64,000 nucleotides of DNA from Lentihominibacter hominis (GTDB lineage Bacteria > Bacillota > Clostridia > Peptostreptococcales > Anaerovoracaceae). Each line of letters begins with the position of its first letter. Positions within the stretch are counted from its first letter, which is position 1. A model generated the notes under the pieces. The model worked only from the letters and a program-made list of their open reading frames with translations. It made no database searches and had not been told where the DNA came from. The stretch spans positions 434,001-498,000 of the forward strand of contig NZ_JACRTA010000001.1 in NCBI RefSeq assembly GCF_014385065.1, given 5' to 3'. The translations under genes were made by a program, and so were the position numbers. Positions 1 through 10,639 of this stretch are shown here, in pieces.

Positions 1-1
1 C

Positions 2-1240
2 GTAATAGTCTTTGCAGGAGCAGGCATTATCAGTAAAGACTTCTACAGTATGCCTGCTTACGTGGCCTTTATCATTGCACTGTTCGTAGCGCTCCTTCAA
101 AACCGCAAAGTACCATTTGACGAAAAGCTTAAAATAATCGCCAAAGGAGCCGGAGATGTCAATATCATAACCATGGTTCTGATATTCCTTGTGGCCGGAG
201 CCTTTTCAGGTATAGTAACTGCAGCCGGAGGTGTAGAAAGTACCGTCAATTTCGGACTTTCAATAATTCCTCCTCAGTTTATGGTAGTAGGCATATTCGT
301 TATCGGATGTTTCATATCATTATCTATGGGGACTTCTATGGGAACCATCACTGCTCTTGCCCCCATAGCTCTGGGTGTAGCTGAACAGACAGGTTTCCCT
401 ATTGCTATATGTATAGGCGCCACTGTATGCGGAGCTATGTTTGGAGATAACCTCTCCATGATTTCAGACACTACTATCGCTGCAGTAAGGACACAGGGAT
501 GTGAAATGAAAGATAAATTCAAACAGAATTTTCTTATAGTTCTGCCTGCTGCACTTATAACAGTAATAGTATTTTATCTGCAAACCATGCACATGACATA
601 CGAGCCAAACGTGTATGATTACAACTTCATCGAAATAATACCATATCTTGTAGTCCTGATAGGAGCTCTTATAGGCTTCAATGTGTTTGCCGTATTATTT
701 TCAGGTATTATCCTTTCAATGATAGTAGGTATCTTCAATGGATCATTTACATTCATGGAATCATTTGGTGTTATAGGTGAAGGTATGACAGGGCTGTTTG
801 AAATATCCATTATTTCCATAATAGTCGCATGTATAGTGTCTCTAATAAAAGAAAACGGCGGTATCTCCCTGATAATTGACGGAATCAAAAAATCAGTTAA
901 CGGAAAAAGAGGCGCAGAACTCGGCATAGGTATACTGGTATTTCTGGTAGATATGTGTACAGCCAACAATACAGTAGCCATCGTAATGTCCGGTCCGGTA
1001 GCCAGAGAAATAGGAGATGAATTCGGAGTTCAGCCAAAACGTGTTGCTTCTATTCTCGATATTTTCGCTTCTGTAGGTCAAGGACTCATACCCTATGGCG
1101 CACAGCTTCTTACGGCAGCCGCTCTCGTAGGAATTACTCCTATAGCAATAATGCCTTATCTTTATTATCCTATACTTATGCTGATAAGTGTACTGCTGTT
1201 TATCGCATTCCGCCCGCAAAAAGATGTTGACGCGAAATGA
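2..1240 (+). CDS. NhaC-family Na+/H+ (or organic acid) antiporter, 5' end outside window
   Basis: The reading frame is open to the first bases of the window, so the N-terminus is missing; about 412 residues are visible where NhaC proteins usually have about 450. It is a polytopic inner-membrane protein with many hydrophobic segments. The Ser/Thr/Gly-rich stretch SLSMGTSMGTITALAPIALG and the downstream GAMFGDNLSMISDTT are typical of the NhaC ion-transporter family. The family exchanges Na+ for H+, or couples Na+/H+ to malate/lactate; the substrate cannot be told from sequence. It is followed by a strong palindrome that probably ends the transcript. Confidence 0.85.
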   Translation, partial: VIVFAGAGIISKDFYSMPAYVAFIIALFVALLQNRKVPFDEKLKIIAKGAGDVNIITMVLIFLVAGAFSGIVTAAGGVESTVNFGLSIIPPQFMVVGIFVIGCFISLSMGTSMGTITALAPIALGVAEQTGFPIAICIGATVCGAMFGDNLSMISDTTIAAVRTQGCEMKDKFKQNFLIVLPAALITVIVFYLQTMHMTYEPNVYDYNFIEIIPYLVVLIGALIGFNVFAVLFSGIILSMIVGIFNGSFTFMESFGVIGEGMTGLFEISIISIIVACIVSLIKENGGISLIIDGIKKSVNGKRGAELGIGILVFLVDMCTANNTVAIVMSGPVAREIGDEFGVQPKRVASILDIFASVGQGLIPYGAQLLTAAALVGITPIAIMPYLYYPILMLISVLLFIAFRPQKDVDAK

Positions 1241-1269
1241 TAAAATGTTGCATATGCAACGTTTTATCA
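1238..1269. terminator. 32-bp near-perfect palindrome after the antiporter
   Basis: Outer arms TGATAAAA and TTTTATCA enclose the perfect inner palindrome GTTGCATATGCAAC, with one T/G mismatch pair. It starts in the antiporter stop codon. As RNA it forms a long hairpin ending in a short U stretch, so a terminator is likely. The inner palindrome could also be a protein-binding site for the gene at 1364. Confidence 0.6.
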
Positions 1270-1363
1270 TTAAAAATATGTTATTATAGGATAATAGAGT
1301 CGTGAAACAATATTTTCAATATTATAAACAAGTTATATCTTTAATTTGAAAGGTGTGATATAA

Positions 1364-2143
1364 ATGGTTGGATTTGACGTCAAGAAAAATATAGAGAAAA
1401 ATGTTATACAAGCCATAAAAGAGTTTGAGGAAAGGGAAGATATCGTCACTAAATTCGGCGATCCTATAATAGGTTACGTAGACGCTACCCATCTTCTCTT
1501 TGATATGTTTTTTACAAGACAGCTTAGCGATCATCCCAAACACATATACAGACCGGGAAATACTCTGATAGTACACTTCGTTCCCTATGCTGATGACATT
1601 ACAGAAAGTAATATGGGCAATTCAGAGCCTTCCGTCAAGTGGTCGAGGGCTTTTACAGAATCTATGTGGCTGTCCATGAAGCTTAACCGAGTGATTCGTG
1701 AAACGCTGAATATGGTGGGAAGACTTTCATCCTGTGCCAATACCCCTATAGACTGGAATGAAGAGCTTCATCATGAAAATTGGTCTCATAAAATGGCTGC
1801 CTATGCCGCTGGTATGGGAGAATTCGGTCCTGCCGGATCATTCTGTACAAAAGCGGGATTCGGAGGCCGCTTAAGCACTGTGATAACTGACGGAAAATAC
1901 GCTGATACTCCCATGAGCCTCAGTGACCAGCAGCTCAAAGAAGCATTTCGTACTATAATGACACAATGTTGTTATGAAGGAGCCGATAATATCTCCTGCA
2001 GTGACGAAATGATAAATTCATGTCCGGGCAAAGCTATTTCAAAAAACGGAATAGACAGACAAAAATGTCAAGATCACTGTAAAACTATAGATGAACACAT
2101 ACCATCACCTGATGTATGCGGAAAATGTTTTTTCTTTAAATAA
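1364..2143 (+). CDS. QueG-like (epoxyqueuosine reductase-related) cysteine-rich protein
   Basis: A 259-residue soluble protein with start supported by AAAGGTGTG upstream of ATG. The central part (roughly residues 120-185, with GMGEFGPAGSFCTKAGFGGR) resembles the corrinoid-binding reductase fold of QueG-like proteins. The C-terminus carries scattered cysteines (TQCCYEG, DNISCSD, NSCPGKAI, KCQDHCK, DVCGKC) rather than two clean CxxCxxCxxxCP ferredoxin motifs, so it may hold one atypical Fe-S cluster. No queuosine genes are nearby. It is probably one of the many clostridial QueG-like reductases of unknown substrate. It is transcribed alone and ends at a shared terminator. Confidence 0.6.
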   Translation: MVGFDVKKNIEKNVIQAIKEFEEREDIVTKFGDPIIGYVDATHLLFDMFFTRQLSDHPKHIYRPGNTLIVHFVPYADDITESNMGNSEPSVKWSRAFTESMWLSMKLNRVIRETLNMVGRLSSCANTPIDWNEELHHENWSHKMAAYAAGMGEFGPAGSFCTKAGFGGRLSTVITDGKYADTPMSLSDQQLKEAFRTIMTQCCYEGADNISCSDEMINSCPGKAISKNGIDRQKCQDHCKTIDEHIPSPDVCGKCFFFK

Positions 2144-2153
2144 AAGCAATTTC

Positions 2154-2188
2154 AAAAAAGAGGGCTGTTTTAAACAGTCCTCTTTTTA
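2154..2188. terminator. Bidirectional intrinsic terminator
   Basis: Arms AAAAAGAGGGCTGTTT and AAACAGTCCTCTTTTT (one mismatch) are separated by almost no loop, and A/T tracts on both sides work for either strand. It lies between the convergent QueG-like gene and groL and probably ends both transcripts. Confidence 0.85.
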
Positions 2189-2212
2189 TATCTATATTAA
2201 ACTGATGTGAAA

Positions 2213-3862
<1,650 letters not shown>

Positions 3863-3866
3863 TTAA

Positions 3867-4145
3867 TTATTCAACGATAGCCAGAATATCTCTCTGACTC
3901 ATTATGGATAACTCTTCACCGCCATACTTAACATCTGTTCCTGCATACTGTGAAAAGATTACTTTGTCTCCTACTTTAAGCTCCATCTTTTCATCATCCG
4001 TTCCGGGACCTACCGCAACGACTTCTGCCATCTGGGGCTTTTCTTTAGCAGAACTTGTCAGAAGAATACCGCTGGCAGTTTTTTCTTCTGCTTCGATTTT
4101 TTTGATAACAACTCTTGAACCTAAAGGTTTAATTCCAATACTCAT
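3867..4145 (-). CDS. groS: Co-chaperonin GroES (10 kDa)
   Basis: The 92-residue protein starts [16 protein letters not shown] and contains the mobile-loop region ([14 protein letters not shown]) and [20 protein letters not shown], typical of GroES. It caps the GroEL ring. It is the first gene of the groS-groL operon, with the CIRCE operator and a sigma-A promoter directly upstream; AAAGGAG precedes the start. Confidence 0.99.
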   Translation of the reverse strand: MSIGIKPLGSRVVIKKIEAEEKTASGILLTSSAKEKPQMAEVVAVGPGTDDEKMELKVGDKVIFSQYAGTDVKYGGEELSIMSQRDILAIVE

Positions 4146-4214
4146 TGTGCCATCTCCTTTACTTTTTTATCTTAATAAAATTTTGAAAGAGGCTCCCCTC
4201 TTTTTGTTCATTTG

Positions 4215-4241
4215 TTAGCACTCATTATTTATGAGTGCTAA
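4215..4241 (-). promoter_or_regulatory. CIRCE operator (HrcA binding site)
   Basis: A perfect match to the CIRCE consensus, TTAGCACTC-N9-GAGTGCTAA, lying between the groS promoter and start codon. HrcA is known to repress groE operons through this element, so heat-shock control by HrcA is expected; hrcA is not in the window. Confidence 0.98.
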
Positions 4242-4245
4242 CTAT

Positions 4246-4274
4246 AATTTACAGCCATTTCCTGCTTTTGTCAA
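4246..4274 (-). promoter_or_regulatory. Sigma-A promoter of groS-groL
   Basis: On the minus strand a perfect TTGACA (4274-4269) is followed after 17 bases by TAAATT (4251-4246). The predicted transcription start falls at or inside the CIRCE element, as expected for HrcA-controlled groE promoters. Confidence 0.85.
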
Positions 4275-4301
4275 CTACCTTTTTTAAATTTCTTTCAGAT
4301 G

Positions 4302-5213
4302 TCAGAAAATATTGCTGTCTTCATCTGCAATCTCTTTATTATGAGTTATATAATAAAAAAGATACTGCTGAGCTATTCCGCCATATCGCCCAAAATTTTT
4401 TGCGGCAAACAGCTCCATTTCTTTCATATTATTTTCAGCAATTCCGTAAAGTCTGTTCATAACCTTTCTTACCCAAACATCTATAGGAAATCTATCTGTC
4501 TTTCCCATAGAAAAAAGAGCTATGCAATTAGCAACTTTCGGCCCTACCCCGCAATAACGTTTAAGAGCTTCAAAGGTCTCCTCAGAAGAAACACTATCAT
4601 CTCCCAGTTTTTTCAAAGAGTCTAATCCTTCCTCAGCTACCTGCCTCGCTGTTTCTATAAGATACTTAGCTCTGTATCCCAGACGGCAGGGAGCAAGATC
4701 ATCAAGGCCGGCTCCGGCCAATGTTTCCGCATCAGGCAGTGCAAAAAACTCTCTGCCATCAAACTCCCCTATCTTCTTTCCGAGAGTCGCTGCCAGTGAA
4801 TCTATACATTTTTTTATTCTTGGGATATTGTTATTCTGAGAGATTATAAATGAAATAAGTGTTTCCCACTTTTCCTGATTAAGTATCCTTATCCCCTGAC
4901 CATATTCTATAGCCTTTGCCATCACAGGATCTTTATCTGCTAAAATATGTTTTATAGAAGAATAATCCCGGTCAAGGTCCAGATAATGTCTCCATATACC
5001 TTCAAACTCTTCCAAAGAGGAACCATATATTTTAAGCAGTTCTTTATCTTTATCATATGACATCGCAGCCTGCCTTCCATAAGCAGTACCCAGATACATA
5101 CCTGTCTCAGTTTTTTCCCATCTGAAACATTGTCCGCAGTCAAAGATATTGTCAAGATCAAAGTCTTTTACACTTTCTACAAATACTACGCCATTTCGTT
5201 CTTCAGCTGTCAT
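4302..5213 (-). CDS. OGG1-type 8-oxoguanine DNA glycosylase/lyase
   Basis: A 303-residue protein of the HhH-GPD superfamily, with the N-terminal OGG1-like domain (FDCGQCFRWEK at about 24-34). The helix-hairpin-helix GVGPKVANC places the expected catalytic lysine at K226, and PIDVW gives the conserved aspartate at D245, matching Lys249/Asp268 of human OGG1. It would remove 8-oxoguanine in base excision repair. Clostridia often have this OGG1 form instead of MutM. The ATG overlaps the upstream gene's stop codon (ATGA), so the two are cotranscribed. The listed boundary fits the domain and no frameshift is seen. Confidence 0.92.
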   Translation of the reverse strand: MTAEERNGVVFVESVKDFDLDNIFDCGQCFRWEKTETGMYLGTAYGRQAAMSYDKDKELLKIYGSSLEEFEGIWRHYLDLDRDYSSIKHILADKDPVMAKAIEYGQGIRILNQEKWETLISFIISQNNNIPRIKKCIDSLAATLGKKIGEFDGREFFALPDAETLAGAGLDDLAPCRLGYRAKYLIETARQVAEEGLDSLKKLGDDSVSSEETFEALKRYCGVGPKVANCIALFSMGKTDRFPIDVWVRKVMNRLYGIAENNMKEMELFAAKNFGRYGGIAQQYLFYYITHNKEIADEDSNIF

Positions 5214-6016
5214 ATTAAACCTTTCACTTCCAGATCAAGTCTGTTTACATTAAATGCTGTCATATATTCTATTTCTCTTACTGTATTCTTCTGAAAACGT
5301 TTGGCAGCCTCCGGCAAGTCTATGCCATATCTAAAAACTGCAGTTACATAAAGATTTATTCCATCCTGCATAACGGCTACTCCCACTTTGTTGATTTCAG
5401 CTACGTTTTCATCAGCTCTTTTTACCCCTTCTATTATATCGTTCATCACTCTCTCAGAAATTTTATATTGACCTAAATAACTGTATGTAGGTCTGACTAC
5501 AGATTTTTCTGATATATCCCTCCATGAACCGAACTCCTTCAGTATCATCCTCATAGGCATCATAAAATAACCGGAAAACTGTCTTTTAAGCTGAAATGTA
5601 GGTACAGGAATAACATGCTGCCCCATTTCATCCCGCTGCTTCCTCGCCATAGCTCTCTGAACCTCTGTAGTTATATCATCTATATAGATTCTCTCGTCTA
5701 TCTTTTCAAGTCCGAGTCTTGCTACAATTTTATCCACCATTCTGTCAGACGTGCCAATCACTAATACAGATGAAGGATTCATTTTTCCTATGGCTTCTGA
5801 AACCTCTTTCATGTGACCTTCATCAGTAAAAAGTGCAGCTTTTACAGCTCCCACCTTTGTTTTCTGACGTTTTGCAGATATTCCCGCAGCCACCTTGTTC
5901 CTGCAGATAAACAATCCATCATCTATAATACTTTCTATATTCAATTCTTTGCATAAGTTAACGGCCTGAAAACTTTTTCCTGTGCCGCTTCTGCCTATAA
6001 GTCCATAAACTTTCAT
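5210..6016 (-). CDS. P-loop protein with C-terminal Asp23/Gls24-like region
   Basis: Starting at ATG 6016 (GAGG eight bases upstream; a longer TTG start at 6043 is less likely), the protein has 268 residues. MKVYGLIGRSGTGKSFQA opens with a Walker A motif (GRSGTGKS), so it probably binds nucleotide. The last ~75 residues, beginning near SERVMNDIIEGVKRADEN, look like the Asp23/Gls24 alkaline-shock fold. The middle (HVIPVPTFQLKRQFSGYF) is seen in clostridial homologues of unknown function. It overlaps the glycosylase by four bases. Function unknown; the domain reading is by eye. Confidence 0.7.
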   Translation of the reverse strand: MKVYGLIGRSGTGKSFQAVNLCKELNIESIIDDGLFICRNKVAAGISAKRQKTKVGAVKAALFTDEGHMKEVSEAIGKMNPSSVLVIGTSDRMVDKIVARLGLEKIDERIYIDDITTEVQRAMARKQRDEMGQHVIPVPTFQLKRQFSGYFMMPMRMILKEFGSWRDISEKSVVRPTYSYLGQYKISERVMNDIIEGVKRADENVAEINKVGVAVMQDGINLYVTAVFRYGIDLPEAAKRFQKNTVREIEYMTAFNVNRLDLEVKGLI

Positions 6017-6098
6017 TTTGAATTCCTCTTGAATTCCTCTCAAAGGTTTGTTATAATCAGTTTGTCATTTAATGATAATCTTAAAGGAGGTACTTACA

Positions 6099-6269
6099 AT
6101 GGCTTATGTAATTAAAGATTCGTGCATCAGTTGTGGTGCTTGCATTGATGAATGTCCTACAGAAGCTATCTCAGCTGGCGATTCTATGTATGTTATCGAT
6201 GCCGACAAATGCATAGACTGCGGCGCATGTGCAGGCGCATGTCCTGTAGACGCTCCGGTTGAAGAATAA
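6099..6269 (+). CDS. 2[4Fe-4S] ferredoxin (clostridial type)
   Basis: A 56-residue protein with two CxxCxxCxxxCP motifs (CISCGACIDECP and CIDCGACAGACP), the classic clostridial ferredoxin that carries low-potential electrons between oxidoreductases. The start at 6099 has a strong AAAGGAGG; an upstream in-frame ATG at 6072 lies before this site and is not used. It is monocistronic between a divergent gene and a terminator. Confidence 0.97.
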   Translation: MAYVIKDSCISCGACIDECPTEAISAGDSMYVIDADKCIDCGACAGACPVDAPVEE

Positions 6270-6294
6270 GCTGGAACATATATCATCTGAAATT

Positions 6295-6325
6295 AATAAC
6301 CGTTTCATAATGAAACGGTTATTTA
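6295..6325. terminator. Intrinsic terminator after ferredoxin / rex
   Basis: Arms AATAACCGTTTCAT and ATGAAACGGTTATT form a near loop-less hairpin followed by T-rich sequence on both strands; it lies between the convergent ferredoxin and rex genes. Confidence 0.85.
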
Positions 6326-6353
6326 ATTGCCAATATTTTTATGTAACTTTATA

Positions 6354-7004
6354 TTATTTCTTCTCTTCCTGATTTTGGCTTTTATTCATATGATAGGCAA
6401 GCGAATGCAAACTGTCGCTTATATGCATATTTTCCACTGCGACATGATGAGGTGTTTCTATATCTACAGGAGCAAAGTTCCAAAGACCTCCGACACCTGC
6501 AAAGCAAAGTTTATCCGCTACCTCCTGCGCAGCATCTTTAGTTGTGCATATTATTCCTATATCGATATCATTGTCTTCAACGAATTCCACGATACTATCG
6601 TAATCCATTACCTCTATGTCATTTATCTTCATTCCTATAAGCTTGGGATTGATTTCGAATATACCGCATACGATGAACCCGGTCTTGTAATAGTAAGTAT
6701 GATTAGCTATGGCCTGACCTAAATTGCCTGCGCCTACTATAACCATCTTATATTCCTTATCCAGTCCCAAAATAACGCTTATTTCGTTATAAAGGCCATC
6801 TACGCTATATCCGTATCCCTGCTGGCCAAATCCTCCGAAATTATTGAGATCCTGCCTTATTTGAGAAGCAGTATAACCGGTCAGATTACTGAATTCGTTA
6901 GAAGAAATCTTATCGATCCCCTTCTTCTGCAGTTCTCTCAGATATCGCCTGTACCTGGGAAGCCGCTTTATAACTGCATTGGAGATCTTAGTCTGTCTCT
7001 TCAT
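6354..7004 (-). CDS. rex: Redox-sensing transcriptional repressor Rex
   Basis: A 216-residue protein with an N-terminal winged helix (SNAVIKRLPRYRRYL, TASQIRQDLNNFGGFGQQGYGY) and a C-terminal Rossmann domain with GAGNLGQAI at 91-99. Rex senses the NADH/NAD+ ratio and represses fermentation and anaerobic respiration genes when NADH is low. It follows acpP by 17 bases and is probably cotranscribed with it. No Rex operator search was made beyond reading. Confidence 0.97.
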   Translation of the reverse strand: MKRQTKISNAVIKRLPRYRRYLRELQKKGIDKISSNEFSNLTGYTASQIRQDLNNFGGFGQQGYGYSVDGLYNEISVILGLDKEYKMVIVGAGNLGQAIANHTYYYKTGFIVCGIFEINPKLIGMKINDIEVMDYDSIVEFVEDNDIDIGIICTTKDAAQEVADKLCFAGVGGLWNFAPVDIETPHHVAVENMHISDSLHSLAYHMNKSQNQEEKK

Positions 7005-7021
7005 TTTAAAGCCTTCTGCAC

Positions 7022-7249
7022 CTATGCTCTTGCTTCTACATAGCCCACGATATCGCTTACAGTCTGGAACTTCTCAGCATCTTCATCAGGAACTTCGATA
7101 TCGAATTCATCTTCGATAGCCATGATGATCTCAACAGCATCCAGTGAATCTGCCTCCAGATCCTTCATAAGATGTGTTTCCATCTTCACTTCTTCTTCGT
7201 CTACTCCTAACTGTTCAGCTATTATTCCTTTGATCTTGTCAAATATCAT
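7022..7249 (-). CDS. acpP: Acyl carrier protein
   Basis: Starting at ATG 7249 (GGAGG eight bases upstream), the protein has 75 residues. The phosphopantetheine attachment site is the serine of DSLDAVEI (S35). It carries growing chains in type II fatty acid synthesis. It stands apart from other fab genes here and is paired with rex downstream. An extra seven residues upstream (MMMEVYI) are possible but lie before the ribosome binding site. Confidence 0.97.
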   Translation of the reverse strand: MIFDKIKGIIAEQLGVDEEEVKMETHLMKDLEADSLDAVEIIMAIEDEFDIEVPDEDAEKFQTVSDIVGYVEARA

Positions 7250-7385
7250 GATATATACCTCCATCATCAAATATCATTTTTTCAAAATTATATCATCGGA
7301 TAAAAAACCCGACAACTTCTCAATCATTATAGTGTATCAATTCTTTTATTGCAATACTTTTAATAAAAAAAGAATAAAGTGACCT

Positions 7386-9371
7386 TCAGCCCTCCTGAAG
7401 CTGAAGCCAGCTCTCATATCGCTGATCAAGATCATCTTTTTTATCAGTAAGAATCTTACTGATTTCCGCCAGCTTCATATGATCTGTGATGACCTCTTCT
7501 TTACAGAGCTGATCTTCAAGATCTTTTATTTCATCCTCAAGAGTCTGTATTTCTTTTTCAAGTGCTTCCCTGTGTCTTTTGAGCCGTCTTTCCTCTGCTT
7601 CCTTTTCTTTTTGCAGACGCCTTCTTTCAGCAGAAGACATCGGAATTTCGCTCTTTTCAGAAAAAATGTCCGCTGCCTCATCTGAAGGCATTCCTCTGGC
7701 AGACAATTCTTCCAGATACTTTTTTCCTGATTGTATCTGCTGCTGTTTTTTTTCTATATAATAATCATACGCACCCAGATAATTATCTATTCCCTCAGAG
7801 GTAAGCTCTACTATTCTGGTAGGTATTCTGTTGAGAAAATATCTGTCATGGGATACTATTATACACGTTCCGGGAAAATCCAAAAGAGCCTCTTCAAACA
7901 CCTCTTTCGACTCTATATCCAAATGATTGGTAGGTTCATCCAACATCAGTACATTTGAGCCTGACATCATAAGTTTCAAAAGTGCAAGTCTTGCTTTTTC
8001 TCCTCCGCTCAAAGAGCCTACTGTAAGAAACACTTCCTCTCCTCTGAACATGAATCTTCCCAAAATATTCCTCAGCTCTGTATCAGAATAAAGGCCATAG
8101 GAATCCCGAAGTTCTCCGATAACTGTATTTGCCCCGTTAAGAAGCTGCTGCCCCTGGTCATAATATCCGAATTGAACATTATATCCTGTTCTTATCCGTC
8201 CTCCGTTGGCAGAGAGCTCTCCCATGAGAATCTTCAGCAGTGTTGTCTTTCCTATGCCATTGGCCCCTACTATGCAAATTCTCTCTCCTCTTTTGATATC
8301 AAGGTTCACATCATGAAACAAATCTACTCTGCCTGAGCCGTATCCGAAGCTTTTAGAGATCCCCTCTGCCAGAAGTACATCTCTTCCGCTCTGAAAATCA
8401 GCTTTAAAAGAAATCTTCATCGTACCTCTCTGTGCCTCAGGTCTTTCCACCAGATCCATAGCTGCCAAGCGCTTTTCCCGCGAAGCTGCCCTTTTGGCCA
8501 ACTTTTCTGTTCCCCGCTGTTTGAAACGTCTTATTATTTCTTCCTGGCGACCTATCTCCTTCTGCTGCTTTTCATAACGCCGCATTTCTGCTTCACGCCT
8601 GTTTTTACGTTCAGAAGCATAAAAGCTGTAATTTCCTTCATATATATTCAGCTTATGATTCTCCACCTCAAATATTCTTGTAACCGTCTCATCAAGAAAA
8701 TATCTGTCATGAGATACCAGTACTATGGTGCCTTTATAACTTTTCAGGTATTGCTCCAGCCATTTAAGGGTACCTATATCAAGATGGTTTGTAGGCTCGT
8801 CGAGAAAAAGTATATCAGGCTTCTTTAAGAGCAAACATGCCAAAGCAAGTCTCGTTTTTTCTCCCCCGCTCAGAGTCGATATCTTCTTTCCGTAACTTTC
8901 TTCACCAAAAGCCATACTGGAAAGTATTCCTGTCATCTCACTTTTATATGTATATCCTCCGAGAGCTTTGAATTTTTCCTGCAAATCATCATAGCGTTGC
9001 AACAGCTTTTCTCCTGTCTCATGATCGTTTCTATCTGCAGTGTTTTCTATCCTTGTAAGAATTTCTTCCATTTCTTTTTCCATAATATGAAACTTAATGA
9101 AAATGCTTTCAACTTCCTCTATTACGGTTTTTTCTGAGTTAAAGCCTCCATCCTGTTTCAAGTATCCTATATTAGTATCTGAAGAGACAAAGAAATCCCC
9201 TTTTTCACAGGAGAGTTCTCCTGTAAGTATTTTAAGAAGGGTGGTTTTTCCGGCCCCGTTTACGCCTATTATACCTACCCGTTCTCCTTTATTTATATGA
9301 AACGAAACCTTATCGAGAATAATATCTGTTCCGTATTCTTTTGTAAGATCTTTTGCTGATAATACTATCAT
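7386..9371 (-). CDS. ABC-F family ribosome-associated ATPase
   Basis: A 661-residue protein with two ABC domains and no membrane segment. Domain 1 has GVNGAGKTT and LSGGEKTRLALA. Domain 2 has GANGIGKTT and LSGGEKARLALL. A basic linker (about residues 240-305, rich in RREAEMRRYEKQQK) corresponds to the P-site tRNA-interaction motif. The C-terminus (about 585-655) is a Glu/Lys-rich coiled coil. These features match YdiF/Uup-type ABC-F proteins that act on the ribosome. It starts 21 bases after the tsaD stop and is likely the last gene of the t6A operon. An antibiotic-resistance role cannot be assumed. Confidence 0.93.
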   Translation of the reverse strand: MIVLSAKDLTKEYGTDIILDKVSFHINKGERVGIIGVNGAGKTTLLKILTGELSCEKGDFFVSSDTNIGYLKQDGGFNSEKTVIEEVESIFIKFHIMEKEMEEILTRIENTADRNDHETGEKLLQRYDDLQEKFKALGGYTYKSEMTGILSSMAFGEESYGKKISTLSGGEKTRLALACLLLKKPDILFLDEPTNHLDIGTLKWLEQYLKSYKGTIVLVSHDRYFLDETVTRIFEVENHKLNIYEGNYSFYASERKNRREAEMRRYEKQQKEIGRQEEIIRRFKQRGTEKLAKRAASREKRLAAMDLVERPEAQRGTMKISFKADFQSGRDVLLAEGISKSFGYGSGRVDLFHDVNLDIKRGERICIVGANGIGKTTLLKILMGELSANGGRIRTGYNVQFGYYDQGQQLLNGANTVIGELRDSYGLYSDTELRNILGRFMFRGEEVFLTVGSLSGGEKARLALLKLMMSGSNVLMLDEPTNHLDIESKEVFEEALLDFPGTCIIVSHDRYFLNRIPTRIVELTSEGIDNYLGAYDYYIEKKQQQIQSGKKYLEELSARGMPSDEAADIFSEKSEIPMSSAERRRLQKEKEAEERRLKRHREALEKEIQTLEDEIKDLEDQLCKEEVITDHMKLAEISKILTDKKDDLDQRYESWLQLQEG

Positions 9372-9392
9372 ATCTAACCTCGGTATGTATTT

Positions 9393-10409
9393 TTATAATG
9401 GCAGATTCGGTATGGCATCTAAAGTAAGATCGTCACGCTGACCTGCCATATACTTGTAGTATGCGGCGCATCCTATCATAGCCGCATTATCTGTGCACAA
9501 TACCGGCGACGGATAATAAAGCTTTATTCCCTTTTTGTCACACTCTGCCTTCATCATTTCCCTGAGTCTGCTGTTGGATGCTACACCGCCGGCCAACACA
9601 ATCTTGTCCTTGTTCATATCCACAGCAGCCCTCATAGTCTTGGCCACTATAACATCAAGAACTGCTGCCTGAAAACTTGCCGCCACATTAGCAGTATCAA
9701 TATCTCTTCCCGCCTGTTTTTCCGAATTTATATAGTTAAGCACTCCTGTCTTTATTCCGCTGAAGCTAAAATCAAAACTGTCTTTTTCAAGAAATACACG
9801 CTTAAACTCAACTGCATGAGGATCGCCTTTCTTTGACAGCCGGTCTATCAGAGGGCCTCCCGGATATCCCAGCCCAAGTACTCTTGCAACTTTATCATAA
9901 GCTTCTCCTGCCGCATCATCTCTGGTGCCTCCTAATATACGGCATTCGTTATAATCTGTCACTTCTACTATATTGGTATGTCCCCCAGATATCACCAGCG
10001 CTGTAAAAGGCGGCCTTAGATCCTTATGTTCTATATAATTTGCACATATATGTCCATGTATATGGTGAATCCCTATAAGGGGTTTTCCCACAGCAAAAGC
10101 ATAAGCTTTCGCTGTAGCAAGACCTATTAAAAGAGCCCCTACAAGCCCCGGTCCATAAGTTACTCCTATCATATCCACTTCATCAACAGTGATGCCTGCT
10201 TCATCTACCGCCATATCCACCACTGCATTTATGTTATTCAAATGATGACGGGAGGCTATTTCCGGAACTACTCCCCCATACTGCTTATGTATATCTATCT
10301 GTGACGAAATAATATTGGAAAGGATCTGCCGCCCCTCCAATAACACGGCCGCTGCCGTTTCGTCACAGCTGGATTCAATTGCGAGTGTTACTATTTTTCC
10401 GTTCTTCAT
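9393..10409 (-). CDS. tsaD: tRNA N6-threonylcarbamoyladenosine transferase TsaD
   Basis: The 338-residue length is normal for bacterial Tsa[16 protein letters not shown] opens the ASKHA fold, and HHIHGH supplies the metal-binding histidines. TsaD joins threonylcarbamoyl-AMP to A37 of ANN-decoding tRNAs with TsaB and TsaE. Its ATG overlaps the stop of the small upstream gene (ATGA), so translation is coupled to it. Confidence 0.98.
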   Translation of the reverse strand: MKNGKIVTLAIESSCDETAAAVLLEGRQILSNIISSQIDIHKQYGGVVPEIASRHHLNNINAVVDMAVDEAGITVDEVDMIGVTYGPGLVGALLIGLATAKAYAFAVGKPLIGIHHIHGHICANYIEHKDLRPPFTALVISGGHTNIVEVTDYNECRILGGTRDDAAGEAYDKVARVLGLGYPGGPLIDRLSKKGDPHAVEFKRVFLEKDSFDFSFSGIKTGVLNYINSEKQAGRDIDTANVAASFQAAVLDVIVAKTMRAAVDMNKDKIVLAGGVASNSRLREMMKAECDKKGIKLYYPSPVLCTDNAAMIGCAAYYKYMAGQRDDLTLDAIPNLPL

Positions 10410-10585
10410 AAATTATTCCGTCTTTCTTCCAATTTTTTCTCACACTGGTTTTCTCCGTTAAGATGTCTGCAATTCTCGCATGACATATAATCACTCATGC
10501 TAAACACATCGAAATCGTGACGCCTGGAAAATTTCCTGCATGGATAAAAAACCACATTCATATTTTCTCCCGAAAATCTATCCAT
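10406..10585 (-). CDS. Small Cys-containing protein inside the t6A operon (59 aa)
   Basis: An open frame from ATG 10585 encodes 59 residues ([20 protein letters not shown]...). It has a very good ribosome binding site (AAGGAGGAAGATT before ATG) and its stop overlaps the tsaD start by four bases. C36 and C39 form a CxxC pair in [14 protein letters not shown], with C48 and C16 as possible further ligands, so it may bind zinc or an Fe-S cluster. No family is recognised. It lies between rimI and tsaD in the same direction and is almost certainly cotranslated with tsaD. Confidence 0.8.
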   Translation of the reverse strand: MDRFSGENMNVVFYPCRKFSRRHDFDVFSMSDYMSCENCRHLNGENQCEKKLEERRNNL

Positions 10586-10639
10586 AATCTTCCTCCTTAG
10601 ATAAAAGTATATTACTATTATCTATTGAAAGTCCGGATT

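Noticed and set aside
7386-9371. ABC-F protein as an antibiotic resistance determinant
   Set aside because: Its sequence and operon place fit housekeeping YdiF/Uup-type proteins; nothing points to resistance.
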